Below are positions 12,785-26,900 of a stretch of 64,000 nucleotides of DNA, piece by piece. The notes under the pieces are model-generated. The model was not told the DNA's origin, did not search any database, and saw only the letters and a list, made by a program, of their open reading frames with translations. Both the position numbers and the translations under genes were made by a program. The first letter of the stretch is position 1. Each line of letters begins with the position of its first letter. The stretch comes from Ignelater luminosus. Taxonomy: Eukaryota; Arthropoda; Insecta; Coleoptera; Elateridae. Location of the stretch: assembly GCA_011009095.1 (NCBI GenBank), contig VTPC01090556.1, positions 1-64,000 of the forward strand. Direction: 5' to 3'.

Positions 12785-13350
12785 TTGTCTCATTATTGCT
12801 GATTGCAGCCTTCTCAACTAGAACATGGTCTGGACTGCTATCATTATTTTTTTTATAAACATCCAAAATTTCGGAAACTTTGTTTCTTCCTTCTACCAAA
12901 ATTTCCATTAATTCCTTTGTTTTTGTAAGTGTTATGGAGATATTGCTAGACGTTAGCCCAATTGCAGGTTTACAACCCAGAAACGTTTTACGTATATGGA
13001 GAACGCCCTATTGTGTTGCAGACTTTTGCCATTAAACAAACTGAAGTTCCACAAATCATCTTTTACAATTGGAATCGCTTATCCAAGCGCGTACCATATT
13101 CTCCATGTTTTGGTTAGATCTCTCGATACTGACTCTGGGAATGTCTAGGGCATCCATGTACTATAACACATTCAGGTCATAAACTTTTCAATTCGGTTGT
13201 TACTTTATTTACAAACTTGAGGCCATTGTCATGCTGCAGGATTTTAGGAACCCCTAATCTAATAAAAATTTCAATAATCAAACGAGGAATACTCGCGTTG
13301 TTTCTTAATGCCGCTTCCATCTTAAATTGGTCATCATGTCCTATTCATGC
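12785..13350 (-). pseudogene. Retroviral-type integrase (rve) relic
   Basis: On the minus strand the core of an rve-type integrase can be read: a DHMTKF-like start near 13345, then IIEIFIRLGVPKILQHDNG and LKFVNKV carrying the second catalytic-region Asp of the D,D-35-E fold. Next come VHGCPRHSQSQ, NQNMENMVRAWISDSN, a degraded RSPY block, and KPAIGLTSSNISITLTKTKE. Several stops and frameshifts make it non-functional. The version with GRPRHPQSQ and CKP.VGL after the core is familiar from integrases of KRAB-A domain-containing protein 2-like repeats and related Ginger-like or gypsy-derived elements. The exact parent class is not resolved. No RT or LTR is visible nearby. Confidence 0.7.
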
Positions 13351-14204
13351 AAATCTTTATAAGTAATTACTTATCGAATATTGGTTTCATTTTTATGATA
13401 TCTGTTTATTAAATGCGACTGGTTGAAAATGTTTGTACTAAAAAATATTCCCGCCTTCCTTTCTGTCTCTAAAAATAAACTCCTAACCCAAAACATTTAG
13501 ATTACCACTAATAAATACTTACTTTTGTTTGGTAATCAATGTTTTTTTCTGTAATTGTTTTATCCTATTTTTTGACTAAGGCTTTCTCATTGGCTTTTCT
13601 GAATGAAGCTCTTCTAGATTTTTATAAAAGTCTCTTTGTGGAAAGGTTGCTATGTTGACTTCATTGATAGTCAATTAGAATTACTGCAGTTCATGAAACG
13701 TCTAACAAAATCAGCCACCCAGTTTAGATTACCAAGATTTCATTAAAAGGTAGCAACTAGGTTAGGGTTTCAATTTCTAAAATTTCTAGCCGTTTCCGCG
13801 TTTCATGTACTAATCAGACTTTTTATGATATGGCCAGTTTCACTAGAAGGTTGCGATATATTATGTTGCATGATTTTTGGACATTTATCAAAATTAATAT
13901 AAAATTCACTAGTATTATATTAATTATGACCACCGTTGTATATTATGTGGCTCAATTTTAGGTTAAAATTAAAAATAACATCAAGTTTATTATTTTTAAA
14001 TAGAAATTCCTTCAATTATTCGAAATGATTGACTTAATTTATCTTATGTAAAAATTATCTGTGAGTTTAATTAAGAACGCTGTCAATAATTCTTAGTTTA
14101 GAAAATTTAGTTTAACTGAAATACTTTTTTTAAATTCTGTTCAAGTATCATAAGCTTAATATTAAAAGTCAAGCAAACAGAGTTCGGTGGAATCTTATTT
14201 GTTT
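13351..14204. other. Non-coding stretch up to the gap
   Basis: No supported gene. Sequence upstream of the integrase relic on its strand does not show further pol domains. Confidence 0.5.
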
Positions 14205-14604
14205 NNNNNNNNNNNNNNNNNNNNNNNNNNNNNNNNNNNNNNNNNNNNNNNNNNNNNNNNNNNNNNNNNNNNNNNNNNNNNNNNNNNNNNNNNNNNNNNN
14301 NNNNNNNNNNNNNNNNNNNNNNNNNNNNNNNNNNNNNNNNNNNNNNNNNNNNNNNNNNNNNNNNNNNNNNNNNNNNNNNNNNNNNNNNNNNNNNNNNNNN
14401 NNNNNNNNNNNNNNNNNNNNNNNNNNNNNNNNNNNNNNNNNNNNNNNNNNNNNNNNNNNNNNNNNNNNNNNNNNNNNNNNNNNNNNNNNNNNNNNNNNNN
14501 NNNNNNNNNNNNNNNNNNNNNNNNNNNNNNNNNNNNNNNNNNNNNNNNNNNNNNNNNNNNNNNNNNNNNNNNNNNNNNNNNNNNNNNNNNNNNNNNNNNN
14601 NNNN
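14205..14604. other. Assembly gap (400 N)
   Basis: Exactly 400 undetermined bases. Open frames drawn across it have no meaning. Confidence 0.99.
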
Positions 14605-14643
14605 CAAATCTATGTGTGTATACAAAACATTGGTCAACATATA

Positions 14644-14790
14644 CAGGGTGTTTTTAAAATGTAGTGAACAAATATAAGGACGCTATTCTACGCCAAAAAA
14701 TAAGAAAAAATCCTAGATAAATTTGTTTCGGAAAATGCACCCATGTGGAGCTACGTCGCTTTGCGGTTTTGTTAAAACAGGTAATTTTTT
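14644..14790 (+). repeat. Solo TACAGGGTGT-type repeat end
   Basis: Begins CAGGGTGTTTTTAAAATG after TA at 14642-14643, followed by AATAAGAAAAAATCC and CGGAAAATGC. This resembles the end of a family of dispersed insect repeats starting TACAGGGTGTTTC. The matching opposite end is not found, perhaps because the gap removed flanking sequence. Confidence 0.45.
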
Positions 14791-17700
14791 TTAAATAACT
14801 CCACAACAGTTTGTGTTGCAGTGACGAGACTTGATATGAATGCACTACTTCTCAAGGCCTTTATTTGCAGTTAATTTCTAGAAACTTTAATGAACGGAGC
14901 CACAGAGATTAAAAATGAAAAAAAGCATTCTATAAAATTTTTTATATATTGGGTCTATCAGAAAGACTAAAAAAAGCATTAGAGACGCAAAATTGCGATA
15001 TACAACAAAAGAAAAACGCTGCAGAACTGTACATTTTCAAAAATGAAACAAAAAATAGATGACAAAAAGGGTCTGGTATTGTTTATCCAATTAGTTGTAA
15101 AAATTGCTCTAAGGTTTTCGACCTTGAACACATTAGGATTTTAGATAATGAAACCAATAAGGAGAAAAGGCTCTTTATCGAGATGGCTCATATAATAAAA
15201 AATAATAACTCAGTAAACTTAAAATCTGACTGTGACAATTTCAATAAAATTTATTACAATATCCTACTAACGTTTTAATACCTTGACTGCGGCATTCAGA
15301 ATGAATACAATGTCTCAAACTGCGTTACGTATCCCCGGCGCACTCTACGATGTGTTTACATGTATGTGATATGTATCCCGGGGATATGCAACAAGCAATT
15401 GTAGAAATTGTCATTTACGACTCTCTAATCAAACTCTAATGTTATTTCTATGCAGGGGTTTTGCATTTTAATGTTATGTAGAAGTATTATTTAAGTTACA
15501 AATAGTACATATCTCCAGGGGTTAGATCCGTAAATAAGTTATCCCTGAAATCTTAAATACCAAAACTAACACTTGTGGATTGAAAACTTTTGTTATCACA
15601 AATAAAAACGATTCCACAGCATAACTCTAGCGAAATCAATAATTAAAACATAGTGTGGAACGATTTCAGATATTTTCGGCCAATTAATTTTATCTATTTG
15701 TTTAAAAGCAAACTCCAGTATTCTTCCTGTACGCCTTGGCATGTTGCTTTGCATAAGACTAATAAAGCATGCTTCCAGTACAAATTTTCACATAAAAATG
15801 ATAGATAGTACTTCTAACCTCACTTAATTCAAACGCTAACAATAAGATTAAACGTCATAACTAGGATATCGCTGAAGATATGTACTAAAAACACTAGTTT
15901 GCTATATGGTACGAGAAAAGAGCTTTACAGAGTTACCTTTGACATTAAAATGCAAAAAGAAATGAGTTTTAGCAATCTTCGCAAATAGCGTAAAAAATCA
16001 GAAATGTGATCCGTCGATGAGTGATTAACGTAACCCCGTTATCGTGTTAAGTAGCATTTGTTCGGTTTTTTCTGAGATTTGTTGGGGTTGTTTAGATAAT
16101 GTTTGGGAACAATTCAAACTTTTCATTAACAATTATCAAAAATTAGTGTAGTAAAACAAATGAAGACCCTATCAATAAATAAATTCACATTAAAAATTCT
16201 TATTGATAGTACATAAAGCTGGTTTATTCATACATTACATCTTTCAAGGTTCTGATCAAAGTTTCAGTATACATGTATTTAATGTATTCGTGGTTTATAA
16301 AATCCTTTTTTAATGAATCTAACAATTATTTCCATGAAACACTTACAAATTGACGCTTACGTCCTAATTATCTATTTAGGTAAGTTAAATCTGATCCGCT
16401 CCACCAATTATAGATTGCAATTAAAATTATTGATATTTTTGTGTAATTTATGTATTTATAGCTTTTTATCTATATGTTGGTCGATTTTACAATTGAAAGC
16501 AGTTTTATTGACTAGGTACAAAACTTTTACATTCTTCATGTAATTATATTTTTTACATAAGTTGTTCATTTAATTTTTAGATGTTTAATGTCTTAACTTA
16601 TTGTACGTTTGCAATTTACATAGCCACGTAAATTCTAATGTGTTTTATACCTTATATTGTAGCCATGTGGAAGGTGACAAACACATCACCGAAAGGTCAA
16701 CACACAGATAGAAACCTGTCGTGAAAAATAAAAAAAATTTGTTTAAACAGGCTCGTTTTTTGTTGTATATTCTTCAAATCCTACAATACTTTTTGCAGAC
16801 GCAGCAAAAAGGGTTCTCTATAATTATTAGAAACGGACATCTATGTCAGATAGACACTTAGTATTTAAACACTAATGTACATAGTAATTTACACTTGCAT
16901 TTTCAATTTTAATTCAAGTTCTCTTGATGTTGAATTTCTCTCGTAAACAATAATAATAATTAGGATACAAATTTTATTATATTTTAATTTTAATTTTAAA
17001 AAAGCAATTAAAACGGGAAGTGAAAAGAAGAAAAGTAAAGTTCAATTTGTAGAGATCCTACAAGGAAGACCGGTATCAGTAGTAAGAACAAATTTGTAAA
17101 ATTTTAATCATTTGTTCTACAGGGCCACCTACACGCCTGTTTACAATTAAAGTAATGCTTACTTTAATAGCAGGCAAAACATTAAAATTAAAATTTGTTT
17201 TACATTCAACAAACTTAGTGGTGGTAATTTTTTAGGTTAAAATTTTCCATCTCTATCATATGGCAAGTGAGTAGTAATGAAACATTCTTGACTTTAATTT
17301 TCAGTAGCGCCTTGTGGCCTCCATACCACCCACCACAAAATATATGTTTATGGAATATATCTCTACTCTTGAGAAAAATTTGTTTTTGCTCATATTAATT
17401 TTAATATTTAAACTGAAAAAACGATTTTACATTTGGTATTATTTCAGAAATTATACCCATAAACTCTTTCCAATAATTCTTGTTTTTAAAAGCGCATTTG
17501 ACATTTAGAGCACAGCAAACAATGCAGCCTAAACTAAAAAAAGATGAAAATCAAGATTAGGTAAAAACTAAACATTTTTTTCAATGCGGCTCTGTTAAAA
17601 TATGACGACGTATTTGAATATGACAGGTTACCTAAATTCCACTACAATCTTTCTTTGACTTTTTCCTTTTTATTTCGTCTTTTGGAGAAATCCTTAGAGC

Positions 17701-20432
17701 AATTTAAGTAAACGGTTTATTGATTTTGTGTTTTCAGTAAAACCGATATACTGCGTGTACATTTCAAAAATTCAATTTTGCTTGAATTATTGAAAACTCC
17801 TTTCATTACCAACATACATAATCTTCCTATACAATCTACATACATGTATTAAATTGGTCAGTAGGGTACTGTCACTTTTGCTCAAAGCCGTTCTAATAGC
17901 TGATGACTAAGGATATTTAATAAAGTTAACCTTATTTTATTAGCATCGTCCTCTGTGCTACGTAGTATGTAGTTTAATAGGATTCAATCCCACTTAACAA
18001 CATTAAAGGGCAATTGCAAAAAGTTGTTCCTACTCAAATAGAAAATTATTTAAAAACATCCTAACTAGTAGATAATATGTGAACAATGTTTCAGAAAATC
18101 AAATCTGTTTAAATATAATTGAAAAGTTTTGTTTAATCTTCCAAACAAAAACTTCTATGCTTCTTATTTCGGTTAGAAGAGAATTCAACAGATTGTATTG
18201 TTTTTAGAAATCGCTGTTTTTCTTTTACAAAGCAAGCTACTTAATTATTTAAAAACAATTTTAATAAGCTTACAATTTAATTGCTTTCTGACCTAAAAGA
18301 GATATTATAATTTTATTTATTATGAAAATTGTTAAAATTAACACAGTCGTTCTAATTTAATTTCAAATTAAATTTATTTAGACATTTACCACGTCTTTCT
18401 CCTTTTATTATTTATGGACAGAATTATCATTTTTAGCAAAATTGGAGAACTGTAATTTAAATGATAATTTGTGATTAGTTTTGCTTTAGTTTCACAGTTG
18501 CAAAAAGTTTTTAATGTGATTTCTAAAAATTGCCGTTTTTAAAACAGTATCACGTCTGTACGGCGGCACAAACTAAATAATACCAATCCATTTTACTCCT
18601 ACCTACAGGAAACCGACTAGGGTGTAATAAAATTTGTGCAAATTTATTATTCGGATAATTCTACCGCCAAATATAGTAAAATGAAAGTCTCCACAACCTT
18701 CTGGGAAACTGACATTCATGCTAGCTGTCGAAATGAGATTGCTCGTTGAAAATTACTTTCCGCATAGCCACGAATAAAAAGTAATTAATTTACTGCACGC
18801 TAACATTTAATATTTAACTTTGAACTATAAATACTGGAGATGCAGAATGAAAGAATAACTTCTCTTGCCTAATTGACTACAGGTTACAAAAACAACAAAA
18901 TTGTTGGCTTCTTTGGTAGTGTGGCACTTGACATATTTTGTAAAGAAGCATGTGTATCTCCTAAATCGCCCCTAATGGTAGGGGTAATTAACGACAAATC
19001 TTTTAAATAAGAATAGGTAATTACTGTGGGACAAAAACTTTTACGGGGGCTGGAATAACTTAGAAATTATTGATCTACAGGGTCTAATTCCCTTACTATG
19101 TTTGTTTTAAAATCTTGTCAGTTGTTAAATTTTCTAAAATTCTTTTATCTTGAGGTTTTTCTTTCTTATTCTTCTTCCGTGAAGTTTCTTTTCGTTTTTG
19201 CCTTTCTTATCTTTTTCATAATGGTTAAGATATAACACCTATCTGTCTGCTCTGAGTTTGTTGATGCATTTGTATTAAGTTACAACTCTGTTCTTCAATT
19301 TTATTGTTAATAAAATAAGCTGTTGTTGATTGCATGTTTTGGTATCTGTTTAAACACGCAAGTTTCTATTGCTTCCATTCGTACATTTATTTACAACGAC
19401 ACCGGCTCGTGACACTTGTGCGCCTTCATACTATCAACCCCGGTATTTTAGTAAACGCAGTTGCGTTTCCAGAAACTTGTTTTTAATGTTCGATGTAACG
19501 TTTGTAGAACAAAGTCAGGAATTTCTTGAATAGCTTGACGTTAACAATAAAACCAGGATTTGACATCTGAGGTAAATTCTTGATGTTTTTTTCAGAAACT
19601 AACTCCAAATCTCAATTTGTAATAAGGAGCGAAAATATTGTGTTATATTGGCAACGTTTGAAAGCTGAACACGATAGTGTCATTTATTTTTTTACTACAT
19701 GTCAGGTTTGATTTAGAATGTAATTGCAAGAAAAGTTTTATACAACAGCACATAGGTGCGAGCCACCAAACAAAGGAGGAATATAACATAAGAGATATAA
19801 CTTATACTTACCACTATGTAGAGCCACCGTGTGATCCTAGGCTTTAAGTCCCATGTTTTACCAAAGGTTCACCTTCCTATTGACTAAGAAGAGGTAGTTT
19901 TTTGGGACTGTCTGTAAATACGAACTCTCAAGGATAACTTGTCATCTAGAATTATTTCTTGATATTTAACTGTTCTGGTTTGAAAGAGGGAATGTTAAAG
20001 TAAGAGGAGCATTTAAAGCTATCCAATCTTCCTTTATTAAAAAGAACTAGATTAACTTTGTTAGAGTTAAAAAAAAATAAATGTCAATTCGTTTTTTACA
20101 CGCTAGATCTGCATGATGCTGAGAGCGCACTTGTTCAAAGAAGTTTACAAAAACAAAGCCTACAGGATTATTTATACAAAGCCATGTATAAACAAGTTAT
20201 CTTCATTAAGTTTTTGCAGAAGTTTACAAAGCACAAAACACCTAGCCAGTAAAGAAAGAATTCCGCCTAGACAGCCTCGACCTCCGGACGCTCTAACAGT
20301 TGAACCGTTGATATTATCACTTTTGAGAGGAAGACATAGGGAGGACGGCCAGTGCCTTTTTGATATGTTTGCCAGAATGGATTAGTTGAATCACACGATG
20401 ACCGGTACACCTGGGAATAAATACCACTTTGG
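14791..20432. other. Long AT-rich non-coding stretch
   Basis: No supported gene on either strand. A GC-richer island at 15290-15380 has a short plus-strand open frame (TALRIPGALYDVFTC) before a GTATGT donor-like site. A perfect CCCCTA/TAGGGG hairpin lies at about 18967-18982. A 90-codon frame at 20113-20385 ending FARMD abuts the next element, with no recognised motif. Confidence 0.55.
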
Positions 20433-20946
20433 TACTTCTCTAATGCCCGGTTTCTGAAAGGTGGTGTTATGTGTCATATAGTTATCGGATGCATAACTTT
20501 ATGGAACCGATAAACTTCTTAAGTGTTGCTCAAAATATTGTACTCTACTTTATAACTATCGGTTTCTTAAGTAATTACGAGAGAAACCGATAGGTGGCTA
20601 CTGCACTTGCAACACTAGAAAAACAAAAAATACTTTAAGAAACTGAAATAATTTGAAACTGTTACACATTTTTCAACAATACTGTCGTTCTATACCGGCA
20701 CTTTCATCTTAAACATACCCTGCTGTTAGCGATAGGTAATTGAAAAAAAGCCGCGCAAAACCTCAACCGATGTAGAATGCGCCGGCGCTACATAACTTAT
20801 CGCACCGACTTGCTCCGATAACTTATGAAGCCGATATCGGTCTCATAAATACAACATAGCGTTTGAGAAACACCTTTTGGCGATTTATGGAATGCATAAC
20901 TTTATCGGTTAGATAAATTGCTTTCAGAAACCGGGCATAAGAAGTA
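20433..20946. mobile_element. 514-bp non-autonomous TIR element with iterated CCGAT motif
   Basis: Ends are inverted repeats of about 25 bp: TACTTCTCTAATGCCCGG with TTTCTGAAAG on the left, and in reverse complement TACTTCTTATGCCCGG with TTTCTGAAAG on the right. Inside, a short motif of the type ATAACTTATCGG or AACCGATA recurs about eight to ten times in both orientations, for example near 20480, 20505, 20560, 20585, 20770, 20800, 20820, 20835 and 20900. No coding capacity. Iterated subterminal motifs are usual for transposase-binding arrays. The superfamily is not clear because the target duplication is not obvious. Confidence 0.7.
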
Positions 20947-23900
20947 GGAAATTAACAAAAGGCCAGCGTGGCCTGAAAAATATGATACAGGTGCCGTAAT
21001 GTGCCGAACAATAGGATTCCATCTGTCCTAACATTCTTGTGCAAAAATAATAAAAGCATGCGAAACAATAGATATTAACGTATCGTTGAACTTTGACACA
21101 GTAAGTAACGAATATGAGGAAATATGTAATCAAAAAATTGCAAATATAGAACAGCGATACAAAAGCAAACTTATTTTGAATATGTTGCCCACTACTGTTG
21201 GGAACAAGGAGTAAATTTTCCAAAAGAAATATATCAAAGACAATCAAAACGCCAAATAGGGTCAAAACAATAATCTAATCTTTTATGTAACTAAAAAAAG
21301 AGTGCCAACTATGTTCTTGGTGGTAATTAAACAAATAACATCTTGGTGATCGGTGCTCAAATCCATCTTAGAATACAATGTTCCATCAACCTATTTTGAA
21401 ATAGGATTTAACATATAAATAAAGCGGCGTGATTTGTGACGTTTGTGATTAATTTACAATTTTCAATTTGTTTAAAATAATAAGTAAACAGCAGTTGACC
21501 TGTCTTTTTCTTTTGAAGATCTTGGAATACAATGCGATTGTCTTTTATCCTTAAAGTCTTCAAATCTTTAATGATTGGTAACAGTTAAAACTATCTGATC
21601 CACAGAGCAATTGTATCTAATTTGTTATTTTGTGTTATTCTTGCTCTATGTTATTTTGTTCGAATGGTATCTAGACTGCCAGAATTAATTAGAATGATTC
21701 CTTTTTCAAAAAGGTGAATCTAATCAAAACTTCTAAATTCTGAAACCTCTGATAGTTAATAATCCTAACTTTTGTGCCAATTACTTAACCGAGTCACTTA
21801 TAACAGAATATTGCATAGCACTATTACGATTATTACAAAGATAAAAATTATATGGTATAAAATCTGTTTAAAAAAATTTCTAAAAATTCTTATTGTAGCA
21901 ATAGGAAAAACAAACGAAAAAGGATGGCAATAACGATACATTTATACATAGCCACATCTGGTACAGAAACTTGAAACCTGATCATTGAAGTATTAGAGAA
22001 AAATACACAACAAAATTACTTTTGCTGATAGAAATATGAAGCTATTTAATAAAGAAAACTGAAATACAAGGATACTCCAAAATAAATTTTTTTCCGCTAG
22101 AAAAAGGGGTTCAATTCAAGGAGTCCTACTAAAACGCTAAGAATATGGTCGCGCCAAACATGACTGGGAAATGAGGCAACTGGGAAGAGATAATGAAAAT
22201 CGAAAAACGATAACAATTGTTGAAAGCAGATGTTGTTTTAGTAATCCCGTCTAGTACTTGAAGTTTCTTATTTTGCAGTAAAGGCATGATTACGAAGAAC
22301 ATATTCAGTCGTAAAGAAAAATATAGAGAAAATTTGATTAAGATTGGAAACATAGTACGTGCATAACACAGAATTGATTTTTAAAAATGTATAAAACGTA
22401 TACAATGTGCGATTACAGAAGATGTTCCATTTCTCACTTTCTGTAAGGCAATTTGAAAGAAAGACATAGAAAGGCCTAAACTGATGAGAAGATCTAACTT
22501 TTACGCTAAGGAAAAGAAAAACATCATCATAAATATATTTCTATTTTCTTTCATCGCTTTATTTTTTCCACATAATCTCAAGCCTTTTAAACATTGAAAT
22601 TATCATATTAGTTTTGTATTTCTTTGTACACCTTAGATGATGAGGATGTCGTTAACTTCAGACAATTCAACTGAGGCTTTTCAATTTCAACTTATTTTTA
22701 GATTTCCTGTTTATGACATAAGCAGTTTGTTTCTTCTGTACTTTTCTTTTTTAGACGTTTTGTTATTTTGTTCAGCGAACAGGTATAGTATTTATACGTA
22801 AAGTCCGCCTAAATAAATATAATAATAGGCATATTTGGATTTACACTTTTAAATTCTAAAAAACGATCATCTTAATAAAAATATTACTGCGTTAATATAA
22901 GTACAGCTTTTCAACTAATACATCTGTGTACATTAATACTGTTTTATTTACGTTGTTTTCCCAATAAAAAGCATTTACGATCCTTAGATTTCTTTTTCAT
23001 TTTACAGGAAATAATCGTACATGAATGAAGATTTTCAGTCGCAACTGAGTCATAAGGCTGAATGGAGTTCTCAAATGTTTTTCTTGTTAATGGTACACTT
23101 CGGAAGTATTTTCTTTACAAATTTTCAGTTAAACGAGTGTTGGTAGCGTTATTATTTTTATAGAAAAAAGAACGCTCCTGACATTTTGTTTATATTCTTA
23201 ACATTAACTGTTGTTTATTTCAAATTTACATATCTTTTGATTTTTAATAAAAGCAGCATTCCTAATTAATACTGAATAAACATTTTCTACATATATGCAT
23301 ATTAAAATATTTTCTAACAAAATATACAAAAACTTCGTTGATAGTTTTAAAAGTCCTTGTTATGTTTTTGTCGTTGATCATTTAGTATATGTGAATAACC
23401 TGGGCGTCAACATCATTTTACGTAGGTGACGTAATATAATTATTACTTCATATATACATTTAATGTCATTAATTACAAGTTAAACCTAGGAGATTTATTA
23501 GAGCATACATGGCCTTTAAATCTCTGGAGTTACATTAAGATGATGAGCTTTGATCTTTTTCATTTTTTAAGGCATACTTATTATAGAAATTCCATTAAGA
23601 TTTCACTTTGAAATTGATATATAATCTTCGTATCACTTTCATTTTGCAAATTATAATAAATGTAATCGATTTTAAAATATTATACGTTGATAAATATTTT
23701 TGGAAGTTAATTAAATTCATTTAACAAAAGCAGAAGCTAGTATGTGCTTAATTTTTAAAAGCCAAGCTGGATTTTTATGAGCAATTAAGTTACTTATTTA
23801 AATGGTGTTTAATTACTTTGATGCTATTTAAAAATAATAAAATGCTTTTTACGAGTTAGTAACTAATTAAGAGTACGTAAAAATTTGCAAACTTTGGGAA

Positions 23901-26900
23901 ACTTCTGAAAATAGCTAGCGCAGAATTTAGTAAAAGCTTTTATGCGGTTTTTTACCTTGCACTCTCCACTTCTTTTTCTTAAAGATGTTCCTTACCATTA
24001 CATAACTCTCAATTTTAATAATCTTGGTGAACAGCGTAGATATGTTTACGAAAAACTTTGTTTTAAATATTATTCTCAAATACAACTAATGGCTTAGCAC
24101 TGAAATGATGCTTTTTATTGTGATATAAAAAGTAATTGCAAGCTACGATAAGTAAATACAAACAAATGACTATCAAAATAAGATGTTTCCAGTTTCTCTT
24201 AATGGTATCTTCTTACTCTGACATTATAAACCTTTCCCGTGCTTTAGAATTTTGTAATTAACCTTTTTTCCTTACAATTAAATTGAGTTTACGCATCTGT
24301 GTCAATGACAAGAATCTTTTGACTTGAGGCTTTGAAGCACGTGTTTATCTCACACAGACGAAAGCTGTTGTTACATCTCTGTGGTTCCATAAAAGTTTCT
24401 AAATGCAAGACCGTTCTAGAATTGACACATATTGCTATTTTACATTTTTTATGCAATCATCTGCTACTTTAAATACTTGAAACTTTGTATATTCAAGTGT
24501 TTTAGTTTTTAAACTTTTGGTTTTCACTTTAGACAATCAATGCCTAAATTTAAAAAAATGAATTTTCATTTTAGCTTTTAGCAATAAACACAGGAGCTTC
24601 AAAACTGAAAGTGACAATTCCTTTACTCTAGTAGTTTGATGCTTCTTGATTGATGATGACAGAATTGTCAAAACTCGTTTAATTACAATAAAGAAACATA
24701 TAAACATACTTTCTTTTTCTAAAATAACTTAAAAGGTTATCTGAATGTCTGATTTCTTTTTTTCCATTCTAATTAAGCCATAGCACCTATCTCGCTATAC
24801 ATCAACATAAAACAGAAGCTGGCGCTGTATGCTTATCCATAAATCTTGATAAACTACTAAACTAAACCAAAATGAAGAAAATATAAATTTAGCTATAGCA
24901 AACATGTTGGCGTAGTTTTATAAGTTCTGAAGATAAGGAAGACGAAAAGGCAAGAGAACAAGGTACGTTTTGAAATATAAAACCTGTAAAAGATAAAGAC
25001 ATTAGATGTAGACGATAAGAAAGAAAAGTCGCACATAACATGCCGTAGTTCATATCAGAAAGCAAAGTTAAGAAGATTAATTTATAGTTTGTTTCAATAA
25101 ATGAAGGAATGAACAAAGTAGTTATTAACGTTATTGATTTTGTTTTTATTAGGTAACTGAATATAACCAAAGAATTCAAAGAATGGGATAATATAGTTAA
25201 TTTTATGAGTAACAAAAAATGCAACTTGTTGACAAAAATGACATCTTTGATAATTGTTTGGTGCGACAGACTTTTGTTATTTCACACTTAGCTGTGTAAT
25301 TGCATGCTGCATTTGTACCATAGTAACTACCATTTCTATTTTTCTCTGTAGTTTTTCTCACAAACAAGGTGATTTACTAACAGAATTTGGATTATCTGAA
25401 TTGGAAGTAATTAAATTACCTCAATAAGATATTTAGAGCCTTGACGAACTAATAAACTTACTGAATTGTGAACAAGTAAAATTGTTTTGTTTTAAATGCC
25501 AAAAACTGCATATATTTTAAATTCATATTAAAAAATATCTCAAAAAGTTAATCTAAAAATTCTTTTACTATTGAGATAAATGTGCTTTTAAATGGTTAGC
25601 AGTTTTCTAGGCACTAACAATGTTTAACAAGTTTTTATTAAAAAATGTCTTAACAATATATTCTTTTACACACCCTAAACCGATCTGGATTTGTATTGAC
25701 AAATATTATTTGCATTTTGTGTATGTTAAAATACAACTATCTTAATCTTAATCCTTCGTTGTAACCATTGCTTTAATCCTATAAAGCTAGTAACCTCTTG
25801 GTATGGATGCAAGAGAGATGTACAGTCACGTAGCAAAAGAAAAGCTTCGACCATAGCAAAAGTAAAAGTTAAATTTTCAAAACTTTTGTTTTGACACAAA
25901 TTCAATATATTTTTTAAGTAGCCCTACAAGAAGTAATCCAGTAGACTTGAATTTGGTAAAAGTTGTAGTCATCTGTAGAACCTCTTCCGGCTAATCTCCA
26001 CACATTATGAATAGTATGTATGGAACAAGAGTTCAAAAGTCATTGCTCTGTCATTTATTAAGTTTACTGATTAAACTAGAATAGTATATGTTCTATCTGA
26101 TATAACAAAAACCGCTGAATTCCTTAGTTAGAATTGAAAGTTAGTTCTGTATATTAATATATTACTACACTACTATTACAATATAAAGCTGTCTGTACGA
26201 ATTTTATCAGACTGAATAATCTGCTAATACATAATATACAAAAATGCTTAAGTCTCTATACAGAATGTTTCAAACGATCTTAAAACTGATTAAATTTTGT
26301 CATTTGTAAAAACAGTCTAAAAGCCATGCCATGTCATGCTATATTCTGATATATTCTTACTATTCATAATTTCTATTAATATTATTTACAAGTTAGTTGT
26401 GATTTTACTTTCTTTTAAAAACTTCATTTTACGAATTGTTGTTTAGAATGTGGTTTTAATAAATGCACTGCACTCTCAGAGAAATATTAATCAGTCATAA
26501 AAGCTGGATAAATGGAAGTATAGAAAATCACGTTTTACATCAGACAAGCTCATTTAAACATTGAGAGACCTCAGTGTTTTCTCAAAAGGTTTTTCAAAAA
26601 CTGAAAATTTCTGCGGTATTACAGAGTAGTTAAAACGTCGGTTAACTTACAACAACCTTTGTTTCTAATGACAGAGATGATACTGCTAAGGAAAAAATTC
26701 CAACATTCACTATTTTCGTGCAACAACCACAGTTAACTTTAGCTTTTTAAATGCAACACCCTTTACATTTTTTTATATTATAAAACTTAACAAGCATAAT
26801 AGCTACATATCTTTGTATACACTCTGAATTCTTTCTGGCTTTCAGCTAAGAAATTTGAAAAGATGACGGATCTAGTAGCCTGACGAGTCCTTCTAATAAC

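Noticed and set aside
14107..14657. Two long open frames on opposite strands
   Set aside because: Both span the 400-base N gap; their length is an artefact of undetermined bases.
20924..21265. 113-codon minus-strand frame rich in Phe, Tyr and Leu
   Set aside because: Composition is that of AT-rich noise. It overlaps the end of the 514-bp element and has no start context or homology. Frames at 22129-22353 and 24889-25224 were rejected likewise.
26832..26883. Acceptor-like TTTCTGGCTTTCAG followed by a 12-codon frame
   Set aside because: The splice site is good, but the frame is too short and there is no upstream donor or other exon to support it.
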